Both the position numbers and the translations under genes were made by a program. A DNA stretch of 6,859 nucleotides. It comes from Propionibacteriaceae bacterium (GTDB lineage Bacteria > Actinomycetota > Actinomycetes > Propionibacteriales > Propionibacteriaceae). Each line of letters opens with the position of its first letter. The first letter of the stretch is position 1. Shown piece by piece: positions 5,603 through 6,859 of the stretch. The notes beneath the pieces were generated by a model. It did not search any database. It saw nothing but the letters and a program-made list of their open reading frames with translations, and was not told where the DNA came from. The stretch covers positions 1 through 6,859 of the forward strand of contig CAJPNZ010000141.1 of assembly GCA_905372155.1 (NCBI GenBank), written 5' to 3'.

Positions 5603-6859
5603 GTGTCCGTACCCGCCGTGCCCGAACTGGACGCCATGTGGGAGCGGATCGTCGGCGACGTGCCCCTCTCCTCCAGGGCCTGGTTGCGTCGCACCAAACC
5701 CATCGCCATGCACAGCAACACCGTGATGCTGGCGGTCTCCGACGAAACCACCCGCGAACGCATCGAGACCAAGCTGCGTACCGAGATCGAGACGAAGCTC
5801 AGCGCGGTGACGGGAACCAGGACCTACCTGGCCTTCGTGATCGACCCGTCGCTGCACGTCGAGACCCCCGACCTGGAGATCGCCCCACCCTTGCCCCTCA
5901 TCGACGAGAAGGTCCGGCACCATCGTTCCGCGAATCCCAACTCCGATCTGAAACTGAACCCGCGCTACACCTTCGAGTCGTTCGTCGCGGGTTCCTCGAA
6001 CCGGTTCGCGCACGCCGCCGCGGCCGCCGTGGCGGAACAACCCGGCAAGTCGTACAACCCGCTGATGATCTACGGCCCCTCAGGGCTGGGGAAAACCCAC
6101 CTCCTCCACGCCATTGGTCACTACGTGCGCAGCTATTACGAGAATCTGCGCGTGCGCTACGTCTCCACCGAGGAACTCACCAACGACTTCATCAACGCCA
6201 TCTCCGACAACCGGACCGCCGAGTTCCGGCGCGCCTACCGCGACGTGGACGTGCTGCTGGTCGACGACATCCAGTTCCTGGAGTCGAAGATCCAGACCCA
6301 GGAGGAGTTCTTCCACACCTTCAACACCCTCCACAACGCGCAGAAACAGATCGTGATGTCCTCCGACCGGCCCCCGAGGCTGCTGGAGGCGCTCGAACCA
6401 CGGCTCAGATCCAGGTTCGAATGGGGGCTGATGACCGACATCCAGCCCCCCGACCTGGAGACCCGCATCGCCATCCTCCGCAAGAAGGCGGCATCGCAGC
6501 GGCTGACCGCAGGCACGGAGGTGCTGGAACACATCGCATCGCACATCACCACCAACATCCGCGAAATCGAGGGCGCACTGACCCGCGTCGCCGCCCTCGC
6601 GAGCCTCAACCAGCAGGAGATCACCCTCGAACTGACCGAACGGGTGCTGCGTGACCTGATGCCGGAGGGCAACGACACCCACGTCGACGCCGACTCCATC
6701 ATCGCCGCCACGTGCGCCTATTTCGGGATCTCCGCCGACGAACTGGCGGGAGCCAGTCGCGTCGCCGCCCTGGCTCGGGCCCGCCAGATCGCCATGTACC
6801 TGTGCCGTGAACCCGACCAGTCCCTCACCCTCGGACTCGGTGGTGGACAGCGACACGGT
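5603..6859 (+). CDS. dnaA: Chromosomal replication initiator DnaA (3' end cut by window)
   Basis: DnaA binds DnaA boxes, forms an ATP-dependent filament and opens the origin. The window shows 419 codons from the GTG start. Domain I is at about residues 8-80. Domain II is a short linker (about 85-115), much shorter than in streptomycetes or mycobacteria. The AAA+ core starts near NPRYTFESFV (119-128), with Walker A GPSGLGKT at 158-165, Walker B VLLVDD at 217-222, sensor I VMSSDRPP at 251-258, the arginine finger in RSRFEWGL (R271) and sensor II in NIREIEGAL (R320). Domain IV begins near 360 and includes ARQIAMYLCRE (393-403). After CRE the sequence departs from the family: it is about three residues short, and the usual GGRDHTT signature reads GGQRHG at the edge. 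Whether this is true divergence or a sequence error is unclear; everything before residue about 384 is orthodox. Confidence 0.95.
   Translation, partial: MSVPAVPELDAMWERIVGDVPLSSRAWLRRTKPIAMHSNTVMLAVSDETTRERIETKLRTEIETKLSAVTGTRTYLAFVIDPSLHVETPDLEIAPPLPLIDEKVRHHRSANPNSDLKLNPRYTFESFVAGSSNRFAHAAAAAVAEQPGKSYNPLMIYGPSGLGKTHLLHAIGHYVRSYYENLRVRYVSTEELTNDFINAISDNRTAEFRRAYRDVDVLLVDDIQFLESKIQTQEEFFHTFNTLHNAQKQIVMSSDRPPRLLEALEPRLRSRFEWGLMTDIQPPDLETRIAILRKKAASQRLTAGTEVLEHIASHITTNIREIEGALTRVAALASLNQQEITLELTERVLRDLMPEGNDTHVDADSIIAATCAYFGISADELAGASRVAALARARQIAMYLCREPDQSLTLGLGGGQRHG

Noticed and set aside
5416..6654. Plus-strand open frame of 412 codons overlapping dnaA
   Set aside because: It is the alternate frame of dnaA, rich in Arg, Pro and His as out-of-frame high-GC DNA is, and it spans the DnaA boxes.
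1..6859. CRISPR arrays, insertion sequences, tRNA or rRNA genes
   Set aside because: No regularly spaced repeats, transposase motifs or tRNA-like cloverleaf sequences were seen by eye; gene order is that of an undisturbed origin apart from the exporter.

Overview
This window is the chromosomal replication-origin neighbourhood of a high-GC Gram-positive bacterium (Actinobacteria/Actinomycetota). Three things point there: the gene order rsmG-jag-yidC-yidD-rnpA-rpmH / dnaA, the style of the L34 protein (MSKRTFQP start, RRKGRAELSA end), and the heavy G/C third-position codon use. A member of the Propionibacteriales or a related order is plausible, but the sequence alone does not fix the family.

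Layout, left to right. Positions 1-518 hold no gene I can support. This stretch carries three ParB-binding parS-type palindromes (145-160, 427-442, 495-510), which mark it as part of the chromosome segregation centromere. Next, all on the minus strand, come a ThrE-type threonine/serine exporter (519-1862), rsmG (2124-2774), jag/khpB (2912-3382), yidC (3408-4499), yidD (4500-4790), rnpA (4784-5128) and rpmH (5137-5274). The 328-base gap 5275-5602 contains DnaA boxes, a perfect GC-rich palindrome and a small repeat array. It is the divergent regulatory region between rpmH and dnaA and a probable part of oriC. On the plus strand dnaA starts at 5603 and runs off the right edge at 6859.

The genes rpmH to jag are packed with gaps of 25 bases or less, or overlap, and probably form one operon. 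It makes a ribosomal protein, the RNase P protein, two membrane-insertion factors and an RNA-binding protein. rsmG (137-base gap) and the exporter (261-base gap) may have their own promoters. DnaA acts on the boxes just upstream of its gene, and ParB presumably acts on the parS cluster at the other end.

Most of the window is well-known conserved machinery, and I found no convincing undescribed system. The points that deserve a second look are these: an abnormal DnaA domain IV just before the window edge, where the DnaA-box recognition signature is altered although the boxes themselves are canonical; an amino-acid exporter sitting between rsmG and the parS cluster; and some symmetric elements in the intergenic regions.
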